Origin: JAKQDH01 sp029558835
Lineage (GTDB): Bacteria > Planctomycetota > Phycisphaerae > UBA1845
Direction of reading: 5' to 3'
DNA length: 64,000 nucleotides
Assembly (NCBI GenBank): GCA_035356615.1
Contig: DAOQSN010000029.1
Coordinates: 1 to 64,000 of the forward strand
Made by a program: the position numbers and the translations under genes. Shown piece by piece: positions 18,243 through 26,188 of the stretch; position 1 is the stretch's first letter, and each line of letters opens with the position of its first letter. The notes beneath the pieces are model-generated. The model saw only the letters and a program-made list of their open reading frames with translations. It was not told the origin of the DNA and searched no databases.

Positions 18243-19800
18243 AACGCAGGGCTTCCACGGGCCAGACCTTCCCCGCCAGACGCGCCGGAATCAACGCCCC
18301 CACGATGGACGCCGCGACGGCCACGACGGCGATCCCGACCGCGTCGACGATCTTCACGATGTGCGGGATGGTGTCGAACGAGTACACCGAAGGGTCCCAC
18401 ACCCGCAGCTTCGGATTCAGGTGAATGAGCAGCGCCTGGATGTCGTTGATGTACCAGACGAACACCGCGCCGATCGCAATGCCCAGGATCGAGCCGACTA
18501 CGCCGACCGCCCCCGCGTACACCAGGAACAGCGTCGCCACGCCCCGATTCGACGCGCCGATGGCCTTGAGGATACCAATGTCCCGCGTCTTGTTCTTCAC
18601 GATCATGTAGAAAATGCAGCCGATCAGCACGATCGTCACCACGCTGATGATGGCGAACAGGAACGTGACCAGCACCTTCTCCTTCTCCACCGCGGCGATG
18701 AACGGACGCTGCATGTCCTCCCAGGTCTGGATGTCCACCCAGCGCAGGGCCTGCATCTCGTCCGCCGTCGGCCGCTCGCCCAGCGAGAGCAGGAACTGCT
18801 CCCACACGCCCCGGATGCGCGCCTGCGCGGCATGCAGGTCCGTCCCGGGCTTCAGGGCGATGAGCAGTTGCGTCGTCCGCGGCGCGGTGAACCCGCCGTC
18901 CGCGTGCGGCTGGGCATCCATCGCCAGCGCGTGCTGGAGCATGTCAAAATCAACGTAGACGCACCGGCTGTCGATCTCGTACACGCCCGTGCGCGAGTCG
19001 TCCGCCTGCCGCGTGAACAGCTTGACGGGTTGCTCGCCCAGGGGATTGCCCGCCGGCGTGATCGGTACCAGCGTAAGCACCATCAGCGAACCCCGCGGGA
19101 AGAAGCGCAGCGTCGAGCCGTCCGACTCGCGCCGGTTGATCACGTCGTTGCCGACGATGATCCCGGGCCACTCGTCCCCGTCATAGACCGGTCCGTCGGG
19201 ATGCGCCTCGTACACCCGCGGCCCCGGCGACGGCGCCAGGGCGTAGGGCAACGCGTCGAACTCCTTAATCGCCTTGCTGTCCTTCTCGTCGGCGCGCCAG
19301 CGGGCGTTGGCCTCCTGCAACGCCTCCGGCAGCACCAGCTTGTCATCGTGGAAGCCGGCGAACGGCTGCCGCTGCGGTGCCAGCGTCGTCGAGCCGGGGT
19401 AGTACTTCTCGTAGTGCAGGGAACGCCGGAAGTCGTTGACCTTGGGGTAGCTGTCCAGCTTGATCCCCGCCACCTGCACCGGCTTGGTGTAATTGGAGCT
19501 CGGCACCCGCAGGATGCCGTAGTTGTGGATCACCGGCGAGGTCGTCCCCACGATGTCGGACGCCTGCCCCTGCAGGTACGCGTCGAACTCCTCGTAGTAC
19601 GGCCAGCCCTGCAACAGACCCGCGTCCAGCACCAGGTCCGCCAGCAACCCCCGAGCCCGCTCCCGCAGCGTGTCCAGGAACCCGCCCATCACGCTGAGCA
19701 CGATCAGCACCATGGCCACGCACAGCGTGACGCTGATGATGCCGAACAACGCAATCAGCCGGGTGTGCAGGTACCGCCAGGCGAAGAACCACTTGTACAT
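18235..19800 (-). CDS. Lipoprotein-releasing ABC permease (LolC/LolE-like, FtsX family)
   Basis: This 521-residue permease has one N-terminal membrane helix (LIALFGIISVTLCVAMVLIVLSVMGGF), a large extracytoplasmic domain of about 330 residues, and a C-terminal FtsX core with three helices. The core contains KNKTRDIGILKAIGASNRGVATLF, the coupling segment shared by LolC, LolE and MacB. Only one permease gene is present, so it probably acts as a homodimer (LolF-like) rather than a LolC/LolE pair. It overlaps lolD by 8 bases and lies 12 bases after the lysS stop, so lysS, permease and lolD may be one transcript. Confidence 0.88.
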   Translation of the reverse strand: MYKWFFAWRYLHTRLIALFGIISVTLCVAMVLIVLSVMGGFLDTLRERARGLLADLVLDAGLLQGWPYYEEFDAYLQGQASDIVGTTSPVIHNYGILRVPSSNYTKPVQVAGIKLDSYPKVNDFRRSLHYEKYYPGSTTLAPQRQPFAGFHDDKLVLPEALQEANARWRADEKDSKAIKEFDALPYALAPSPGPRVYEAHPDGPVYDGDEWPGIIVGNDVINRRESDGSTLRFFPRGSLMVLTLVPITPAGNPLGEQPVKLFTRQADDSRTGVYEIDSRCVYVDFDMLQHALAMDAQPHADGGFTAPRTTQLLIALKPGTDLHAAQARIRGVWEQFLLSLGERPTADEMQALRWVDIQTWEDMQRPFIAAVEKEKVLVTFLFAIISVVTIVLIGCIFYMIVKNKTRDIGILKAIGASNRGVATLFLVYAGAVGVVGSILGIAIGAVFVWYINDIQALLIHLNPKLRVWDPSVYSFDTIPHIVKIVDAVGIAVVAVAASIVGALIPARLAGKVWPVEALRYE

Positions 19801-19812
19801 GGACCACCTGCG

Positions 19813-21435
19813 TCAGGAAGAGCGCGGCCGCTGCAAGGGGAACAGAATCACGTCGCGGATGCTGGCCGAGTCGGTCAGCAACATCACCAGCCGGTCCACG
19901 CCGACGCCCAGCCCGCCGGCCGGCGGCATTCCGTACTCGAGGGCCAGGACGAAGTCCTCGTCCATCACGGCCATGGTCTCGTCGCCTTCACCGGCCACCT
20001 GTCGGCGCAGGTTGGCCTCCTGCACGGCGGGGTCGTTGAGCTCCGTATAGGCGTTTCCCAGCTCCATCGTGGCTGCGAACGCCTCGAACCGCAGGGCCAG
20101 CCGCTCGTCCTGCGGATGACGCCGCGTCAGCGGACAGATGGCAGCCGGGTAGTCATACACAAAGATCGGCTGGATCAGCCGCGGTTCCACCGTGGATTCG
20201 AACACCTCATTAATGACGACGGCATCGTCCTTGCCGTTAGTCTCCAGTCCCAAAGAAACCGCGCGTGCCCGCACCGCGGCCGAATCCCCCATCGCCACCC
20301 CGGCATGCTCCTGAAGCAGCTCGCCATAGCGTGCCCGGCGCCACGGCGGCGTGAAGTCCAGCACGTGTTCGCCGAAGACTGTGGTCAACCGCCCCCGGTC
20401 GATACCGGCGGCTGCCTGTTGATACAAGGCAAGCTGCCGGCGGCTTCGCGCCAGGGCCGACTGCTGGGCTTCGTCCGGGGCGTCCTTCGCCTCCAGGCGG
20501 GCGACCTCATGTTCCAGGGCCGCCAGTCGTGCCGGCACCATGTGGCCCGCGGAGACGGCGTAGGCGGCGGCAAAGAGCTGCTCCACGCGCTCCATCATCA
20601 CCTGGTAGTCGGCGTACGCCTCGTACAGCTCGATCATCGTGAACTCGGGGTTGTGCCTCGTCGAGATGCCCTCGTTGCGGAAGTTGCGGCTGATCTCGAA
20701 GACTCGCTCCATGCCCCCCACGAGCAACCGCTTGAGGTACAACTCCGGACTGATGCGCAGGAACAGGTCGATGTCGAGCGTGTTGTGGTGGGTGGTGAAC
20801 GGCCGGGCAGCCGCCCCGCCGTAGATCGGCTGCAACACTGGCGTCTCCACCTCGCAGTACCCGTGCCCCAGCAGGCACTCGCGCAAGGCCTGGATGATGC
20901 CGCTGCGCCGGCGGAACACCTCCCGCACCTCCGGGTTGGCGAACAGGTCCACGTACCGCCGCCGGTAACGCAGGTCCACGTCGATCAGCCCGTGCCATTT
21001 CTCGGGCGGCGGGCGCAACGCCTTCGCCAGCACGGTGAGCCGGTCCGCCCAAAGCGTGAGTTCGCCCGTCTTCGTCCTTCCCAACACACCGTCCGCGCCG
21101 ATCAGGTCCCCCAGGTCGAGCAGCGCAAGCAAATCCCATTGCTCTCCAAGATCCGCCTTGCTACAGCCAAACTGCAAATCCCCCGTTCCGTCTCGAACCG
21201 TCAGAAAGGCGAGCTTGCCCATCAGGCGCAGCAGCACGATCCGCCCCGCCACCCGAAGCCTACGGTCGGAGCGTGTTCCCGGCTCGAGCTGCAGGTCGGC
21301 GGCCTGGGCGCGCACGTCGCTGATCGCGCGGACGCCGTCGAAACGCCCGCCGTACGGGTCGAGGCCGCGCTCCCGCAGGGTGTCCCGCTTGCGCTGTCGC
21401 TCGGTGTGTTGGCGTTCCTCTTCGCTCATGGGCAA
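19813..21435 (-). CDS. lysS: Lysyl-tRNA synthetase, class II
   Basis: This 540-residue enzyme charges tRNA-Lys. It has an N-terminal OB-fold anticodon domain (VAGRIVLLRLMGKLAFLTVRDGTGDLQ), motif 2 (ISRNFRNEGISTRHNPEFTMIELYEAY) and motif 3 (GLGVGVDRLVMLLTDSASIRDVILFP). It is longer than the usual ~500 residues because of an extra helical segment at roughly 297-345 (RLAALEHEVARLEAK..SALARSRRQLALYQQ) between motifs 2 and 3, which looks like a coiled-coil hairpin. The start is either the ATG at 21435 or the one two codons on. Confidence 0.95.
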   Translation of the reverse strand: MPMSEEERQHTERQRKRDTLRERGLDPYGGRFDGVRAISDVRAQAADLQLEPGTRSDRRLRVAGRIVLLRLMGKLAFLTVRDGTGDLQFGCSKADLGEQWDLLALLDLGDLIGADGVLGRTKTGELTLWADRLTVLAKALRPPPEKWHGLIDVDLRYRRRYVDLFANPEVREVFRRRSGIIQALRECLLGHGYCEVETPVLQPIYGGAAARPFTTHHNTLDIDLFLRISPELYLKRLLVGGMERVFEISRNFRNEGISTRHNPEFTMIELYEAYADYQVMMERVEQLFAAAYAVSAGHMVPARLAALEHEVARLEAKDAPDEAQQSALARSRRQLALYQQAAAGIDRGRLTTVFGEHVLDFTPPWRRARYGELLQEHAGVAMGDSAAVRARAVSLGLETNGKDDAVVINEVFESTVEPRLIQPIFVYDYPAAICPLTRRHPQDERLALRFEAFAATMELGNAYTELNDPAVQEANLRRQVAGEGDETMAVMDEDFVLALEYGMPPAGGLGVGVDRLVMLLTDSASIRDVILFPLQRPRSS

Positions 21436-21755
21436 CCCTTGGCCGGGGCACCGGCGGCAGGCGCCAGCGCGGCGCCGGCCGCACCGGGTTGTGTGATCCT
21501 ATCCATAGCGTGCAGACGCGGCAATTGGCCGTTTCGGACGGCCGGCGGGGGTGGTACCCTGCAGGCGAGATTTCGCGACCTCACGTGGCTGAGCTGCAGA
21601 GGTAGCGTCGGCCTCCCGCAGCCGACGGGGACCACACCTGTTGCACCGGCTTTCCGGGGGGGCGCTTCGTTGGGTGACTATCGCAATCGGCTCGCGGGTA
21701 GCGTAGGGCGCGGCGACGGAGCAAGCGCGGACACATGCCGAGGAGGTGTACGGTG

Positions 21756-22610
21756 ATGAGGAGTTGTCGAGCCATCGGTCTGGCCGGCGCAATCGCTCTG
21801 CTGGTCTTGCCCTTGGGGTGTCGCAAGTGGGTGGGGATGTCCACCAACCGACTCGTCCCCTTCACGGACGTGACCGGGCAGCACGCACTGCCGGACGGCG
21901 TGAAGCGACTGGTGGTCAGCAACCGCGTCGGCCAAGTGACCGTCCTTCCCGACGGGGCCGGTGAAGTCCGGGTGGAGGCGGGCGTCAGGCTCGACAGCGA
22001 CCGGGTGGCCACGACGGCCAAGGGGAACTTCGCCGATCACGTGCTGATTACAGTGGACGGCGAGACCCTGACGGTCGTGGATGCTCACACCGGGCAACCC
22101 GACCACGATGACTGGGCCCTGGAGCTGACCGTGCATGCCCCGCCGGGCCTTGGCCTTAACGTCAAGAACGGCGTGGGCGATATGCGTGTCTCGGGCAGTT
22201 GGGGTGCGGTTTTCCTCGAGACCGGGGTCGGCGACGCGAGGTTCACGGGGGCTGCCGCCGGCGAGCTCAGCGCGGTCACGGGCGTCGGGGACATCCACCT
22301 CACCGTGGAGTCCGTCGCGGGTACCGTGTCGGGCAAGAGCGGCACGGGCGGCGTCCGGCTGACGGTAGCGACCGCCCCGACGCAGGACGTGAAGCTCACC
22401 ACGGGTGTCGGCGACGTGTCGCTGAAGCTGCCGGCCGGCGCGCCGGGCAGCTTCGCGCTCGATACCGGTGTGGGGTCGGTCCATGTTCCGGGCCTCGCGG
22501 GGATTGCGGTCAGCAAGTCGGGCCCGACCGCCAAGGCCGCCGGCACCGTCGGCACCGGCGGGCCGAACTACACGCTCAGCACCGGCGTGGGTGCCATCCA
22601 CATCGAGTAG
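21756..22610 (+). CDS. DUF4097-like beta-helical lipoprotein
   Basis: This 284-residue protein has a lipoprotein signal (AIALLVLPLGC). The mature part is made of short repeating beta-strands with a recurring TGVGD unit (NGVGDMRVSG, TGVGDARFTG, TGVGDIHLTV, TGVGDVSLKL, TGVGSVHVPG, TGVGAIHIE). This is the pattern of DUF4097 / 'toastrack'-type beta-solenoids found near envelope-stress genes. GAGGAGG at 21741-21747 points to the ATG at 21756 rather than the one at 21735. The function is unknown; surface or stress sensing is possible. Confidence 0.8.
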   Translation: MRSCRAIGLAGAIALLVLPLGCRKWVGMSTNRLVPFTDVTGQHALPDGVKRLVVSNRVGQVTVLPDGAGEVRVEAGVRLDSDRVATTAKGNFADHVLITVDGETLTVVDAHTGQPDHDDWALELTVHAPPGLGLNVKNGVGDMRVSGSWGAVFLETGVGDARFTGAAAGELSAVTGVGDIHLTVESVAGTVSGKSGTGGVRLTVATAPTQDVKLTTGVGDVSLKLPAGAPGSFALDTGVGSVHVPGLAGIAVSKSGPTAKAAGTVGTGGPNYTLSTGVGAIHIE

Positions 22611-22682
22611 CTGCGCCGCGTCGCAGGTAGGCGCTGGCCTCCGGCTCGACCTTGGCCGGGCGCGGGGTCTTCACGTGCTTCT

Positions 22683-23486
22683 TCAGTGCGTCGCCGGCGG
22701 CACGTATCCCCAGTACAGGCGCGGGTGCCGCCAGACAATGTCGCCGTGGGCGAAGTCGTGGTTGGTCACGAAATCGTCGGTGATGAAGTTGGCCACGCCG
22801 CCGCTGACGTACAGCACGTTCGCGTAGTCGCCGTGGAACCGTCCCATGCGCCGGCCCTGGTAATCCACGCCGTACATGGTGGCCACGTCACGCGGCGAAC
22901 CCGCCATGATGTTGTCGGTGATGTCGAACATGAACACCGTGTACGGCCTGCTCGCGAACCGGTTGGCCCGCACCGGTCGGCGCCCCCGGTCGGGGAAATC
23001 CGGCGTGTCCGGAGAGTCCATGCCGTCCAGAACCAGGTTCATCCCGTAATGGAATTGGTTCTTGCCGCTGGCGCTCTTGTACGCGACCGTGCGGTTCTTG
23101 GCCGGGCAGATCCAGGTGTGCAGGTCGGGCAACTCGTGGATCTGGTGGTTCGTGCGCTCGAAGTCCCGGTACGGCGGCAGGTGCAGGTACGGCGGCAGCG
23201 CGTTGTACCACGGGTACTGTGACGCCAAGTCGGGGTCCAGGTACGACCCCTCCGTGGGCAGGAAATCCTCGTTGTCATCCCGGTAACATTGCAAGGCCGC
23301 GCCCCACTGCCGCAGGTTGTTCGCGCACACCACCCGCCATGCCCGCTCCCGGGCCTGGCTGAGACCCGGCACAAGCATCGCCAGCAGCAATGCAATGATC
23401 GAGATGACGGTGAGCATTTCCACGAGCGACAGGGCACGCCGGGGCACCTCTCGACCGGATCGCCATACCGGGAAGGACCGCAACAT
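22683..23486 (-). CDS. Type II secretion/pilin-like protein with prepilin N-terminus (planctomycete H-X9-DG type)
   Basis: This 267-residue protein starts with a prepilin signal. A basic leader SGREVPRRA is followed by the class III helix LSLVEMLTVISIIALLLAMLVPGLSQARERAW, with the conserved Glu at position 5 of the mature protein. The rest (VVCANNLRQWGAALQCYRDDNEDFLP, FHGDYANVLYVSGGVANFI) is the pseudopilin body found in large numbers in planctomycetes (DUF1559-related). GGAGGGT lies about 10 bases upstream of the ATG chosen; the open frame upstream of it is rejected. Probable role: an inner-membrane pseudopilin or surface filament subunit. Confidence 0.85.
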   Translation of the reverse strand: MLRSFPVWRSGREVPRRALSLVEMLTVISIIALLLAMLVPGLSQARERAWRVVCANNLRQWGAALQCYRDDNEDFLPTEGSYLDPDLASQYPWYNALPPYLHLPPYRDFERTNHQIHELPDLHTWICPAKNRTVAYKSASGKNQFHYGMNLVLDGMDSPDTPDFPDRGRRPVRANRFASRPYTVFMFDITDNIMAGSPRDVATMYGVDYQGRRMGRFHGDYANVLYVSGGVANFITDDFVTNHDFAHGDIVWRHPRLYWGYVPPATH

Positions 23487-23857
23487 GTCGGTGGTACCCT
23501 CCACTACGGGTACAATCGCTAGGTGATCTGGATCGCGCTCGTGCCTGGGCCGGCGTACTCGGCGCCTGCCGCCAGTGTATCCAATGCGTGCCAGGCGGGG
23601 CAACACGCGCGGCTCGGAGCGGTCTGCACGTTGGCGCCGGGCGGCAAGCGGGCGCCTCGCCACGGGCAGGTTGACCGAAGAGACGTCCGCGACTCGGGCC
23701 GTATGCCCGAGCGACGCGGCGTTTTGCCCGTTGACGGTGGGCGGGTCTGGCGCTATAGGTTCAGGGCGGTGGAGTTCCACCTGCCGCCGAGGGCGCCTTG
23801 GACGGTTTGTGGCGGCTTGGCTGTAGTGTGTGTCCTCATAATATACACCATATTTGA
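23487..23857. other. Divergent intergenic region, possible promoter
   Basis: No gene is supported. The last 45 bases are AT-rich for this genome and include TTGGCT at 23817-23822 and overlapping CATAAT/TATACA hexamers at 23837-23847. These could be the promoter of the long plus-strand cluster starting at 23858. Spacing is imperfect (14 or 19 bases). Confidence 0.3.
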
Positions 23858-24694
23858 ATGAGCAACTCTCGCCGGGTCTTCTTCAAGGGGTTGGCGGCGC
23901 TGGTGCCGACGCTGGTGACGATTGCGCTGATCATGTGGGCGTACCGCGTCGTCAATGAGAATTTCGGGGCGTACATTACGGAGGGCATGGCGTGGCTGGG
24001 GGCGATCGTCAAGCCCACTCCGGGCGGGATCGACCTGGAGGAGGACCCCCTGGTGTACGGCACGCCCATCGACGAGTGGGACGGGTCCACTGGGCGGCGG
24101 CTTACGGTGGAGTACAAGGTCACCCACAACAAGAGGCTGGAGCGGCAGGATCCGAAGCGTTTCGAATGGGAGCGGAGTCAGGCGTTGTGGCACGTGGCGG
24201 TGCGGAAGTACCGCCTGCACCTCGTGGGTTTCGCCATCGCCATTGTTCTCGTATACTCCGTAGGGTTCTTTCTGGCGAGTCTCATTGGGCGAACGACGTG
24301 GCGGGCCGCGGAGGGCCTGCTGTTCCGGATTCCGGTGATCCGGGCGATATATCCGAACGTGAAGCAGGTAACGGACTTCCTCTTCTCGGAGCGGAAGATT
24401 GATTTTTCGGGGGTGGTGGCGGTTCAGTACCCGCGCATGGGCATCTGGTCGCTGGCGCTGACGACCGGGGCCCCGATGAGCATGCTGCAGGAGGCCGTAC
24501 CGGATGAGCTGGTAACGGTGTTCATCCCCAGTTCGCCGACGCCGTTTACGGGTTACGTCGTGCAGGTTCAGCGGAAGGACGTGGTGCTGCTGAATATCAG
24601 CATTGACGAGGCCTTGCGGTTCGTGATCAGCGCCGGCGTGATTAAGCCGGGCGTGCCCGCGGCGGCGTCAGGCGAGGAGGCGCCGGAGGCATAG
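23858..24694 (+). CDS. DUF502 integral membrane protein
   Basis: This 278-residue protein has two membrane helices: GLAALVPTLVTIALIMWAYRVV near the N-terminus and FAIAIVLVYSVGFFLASLIG near residue 135. The soluble C-terminal domain has the family hallmarks IPVIRAIYPNVKQVTDF, VVAVQYPRMGIWSLALTTG and VFIPSSPTPFTGYVV. The family is widespread in bacteria and plants (COV-like) but has no established biochemical role. An insert between the helices (~residues 45-115) is longer than usual. It is the first gene of a plus-strand run with short gaps up to 31.9 kb. Confidence 0.9.
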   Translation: MSNSRRVFFKGLAALVPTLVTIALIMWAYRVVNENFGAYITEGMAWLGAIVKPTPGGIDLEEDPLVYGTPIDEWDGSTGRRLTVEYKVTHNKRLERQDPKRFEWERSQALWHVAVRKYRLHLVGFAIAIVLVYSVGFFLASLIGRTTWRAAEGLLFRIPVIRAIYPNVKQVTDFLFSERKIDFSGVVAVQYPRMGIWSLALTTGAPMSMLQEAVPDELVTVFIPSSPTPFTGYVVQVQRKDVVLLNISIDEALRFVISAGVIKPGVPAAASGEEAPEA

Positions 24695-24736
24695 GCAAAG
24701 GCAAGGGTTGGATTCGAGGAAAGGGGTAGGACGTCG

Positions 24737-25084
24737 GTGATGGTGGGGGAGTTTTCCGCCGACGCCACCGGGAGGCACAACGTGCAGATCACGGTAACCG
24801 GGCGGCACGTGGAGGTGACGGAGGACGTACGTGTCTACGCGCTGGAGAAGGCAGACAAGCTCCCCCGCTATTTCGACCGGGTGCAGTCGATCGAGATCGT
24901 GCTGGGCCACGAGTCCGAGCAGTTCACAGCGGAGATGATCGTACGGGCGGAAGGCAAGCCGCCGCTGGTTGGGCGCGAAGCGGGACCGGACACCTTCGCG
25001 CTCATTGATCTGCTGGTAGATAAAATGGAGCGTCAACTGACGCGGCATAAAGAGCGGGCCCGGGACCACAAGCCCGGAACGTAG
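24737..25084 (+). CDS. hpf: Ribosome hibernation promoting factor (short HPF/YfiA family)
   Basis: This 115-residue protein binds the 30S decoding region and helps park ribosomes when growth slows. It matches the family from VQITVTGRHVEVTEDVRVYALEKADKLPRYFDRV through AEMIVRAEGK to IDLLVDKMERQLTRHKER. The C-terminal dimerisation domain of long HPF is absent. Start is GTG at 24737 with ATG directly after it. The hpf-ptsN neighbourhood recalls the proteobacterial rpoN-hpf-ptsN operon. Confidence 0.92.
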   Translation: MMVGEFSADATGRHNVQITVTGRHVEVTEDVRVYALEKADKLPRYFDRVQSIEIVLGHESEQFTAEMIVRAEGKPPLVGREAGPDTFALIDLLVDKMERQLTRHKERARDHKPGT

Positions 25085-25189
25085 CGCTGGCGCGGGGGCA
25101 ACGGGTTCCCTCGGGGTCTGGGTACAGGGTTGGCGGACGAGCCTTCGCACGGGGCGGGGCGGCCGCGGAAACGCGTGGTGGGAATCGCA

Positions 25190-25660
25190 ATGAAGCTTTC
25201 CGACCTGATTCACAAAGAGTCGATCATTCCGGAACTGAAAGCCACGGACCGCAACGGCGTGATCCGGGAGCTGATTGCCTCGCTGGCCGCCCAGGGGGCC
25301 ATCGACGCGGCGCACCAGGAAACGCTGGCTCGGGCGGCAATCGCGCGGGAGAACCAGGGCAGCACGGGATTCGGCAAGGGGGTGGCCGTCCCCCACGTCA
25401 AGCACGAGTGCCTCAAGAAGATGGTGGCGACGATCGGTCGGTCGAGCCACGGTGTGGATTTCGCCGCTCTGGACCGCAGCCCGGTGTACACGGTGTTCAT
25501 GCTGCTGAGCCCCATGGAGGACGCGGAGGGTCACCTGGCGGCGATGGAGCGGATTTTCCGCCACTTGCAGCGAGAGAACTTCCGGCGGTTCCTGCGGCAG
25601 GCGGAGACGCTGGAGGCCATCGTGGACTTGATCCAGGAAGCGGACGAGTGGCAGGATTGA
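25190..25660 (+). CDS. ptsN: PTS EIIA-Ntr-like phosphocarrier (PtsN)
   Basis: This 156-residue PTS EIIA domain of the fructose/nitrogen type has its active-site His69 in GVAVPHVKHECL. It also has the conserved STGFGKGVAVPH and YTVFMLLSPMEDAEGHLAAMERIFRHL. It accepts phosphate from HPr and, in the PTS-Ntr branch, regulates other proteins rather than transporting sugar. No EIIB or EIIC gene is nearby, which supports a regulatory role. The start at MKLSDLIHKESI fits the family; the open frame upstream begins with TTG at 25130. Confidence 0.92.
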   Translation: MKLSDLIHKESIIPELKATDRNGVIRELIASLAAQGAIDAAHQETLARAAIARENQGSTGFGKGVAVPHVKHECLKKMVATIGRSSHGVDFAALDRSPVYTVFMLLSPMEDAEGHLAAMERIFRHLQRENFRRFLRQAETLEAIVDLIQEADEWQD

Positions 25661-25724
25661 CAGTCGATGCGGGGGCGGGTCGGCGGACGGGCGGCGCGTC
25701 TCCGCACGGGAAGGCGAAGCAGGA

Positions 25725-26069
25725 TTGACGGACGCGGATCATCAGGCGGTGCGCGAGGTGGCGGTCCCCAACCGGCAGGGCATGCACGCCCGCCCGGTCA
25801 TGGCCTTCGTGGACCTGGCGCAGAAGTTCTCCGCCGATATCGCCGTGAGCAACATCTCGCGCGAGCTGGTGGAAGTCGTGGACGGCAAGAGCGCGATGCA
25901 GATGATGTTGCTGGAGGCGACGCAGGGGAGCGTCTTGCGGATCCGCGCTACGGGGGGAGATGCGGTGTTGGCGGCGGACGCCCTGGTGGCCTTGGTACGC
26001 AACGCCTTTGGCATGGACCAGGCGGGGGCCTCGAGGCCGGCGGATCCCGGTGCCTCGCAGTCCGGGTGA
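25725..26069 (+). CDS. ptsH: HPr phosphocarrier (PtsH/NPr-like)
   Basis: This 114-residue HPr-fold protein has the EI-phosphorylated His21 in NRQGMHARPV and Ser56 in DGKSAMQMMLL. Ser56 is at the position targeted by HPr kinase in organisms that have it. HprK is not in the window. It relays phosphate from EI (next gene) to PtsN (previous gene). The start is TTG at 25725. A low-complexity tail of about 20 residues follows the HPr domain. Confidence 0.92.
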   Translation: MTDADHQAVREVAVPNRQGMHARPVMAFVDLAQKFSADIAVSNISRELVEVVDGKSAMQMMLLEATQGSVLRIRATGGDAVLAADALVALVRNAFGMDQAGASRPADPGASQSG

Positions 26070-26188
26070 CCGGTCCACCGGTGCCTGCCGGTAGCGGGAC
26101 GGGGCAGCCGCTCCCTTCCTGAACCTTCCGCCGGGCCTCTTCGTCGAGGCCCGGGTAACCTGCGGCGAGGGTCGCTGCGCTCGGCATC

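Noticed and set aside
18361..21756. Very long open frame antisense to the permease and lysS genes
   Set aside because: It is a shadow of high-GC coding sequence. The protein is dominated by Arg, His, Val and Gln with no family resemblance, whereas the opposite strand encodes clear LolC/E-like and LysRS proteins.
25130..25189. Upstream TTG start for ptsN
   Set aside because: The extra 20 residues are not part of the EIIA fold, and MKLSDLIHKESI is where the family begins.
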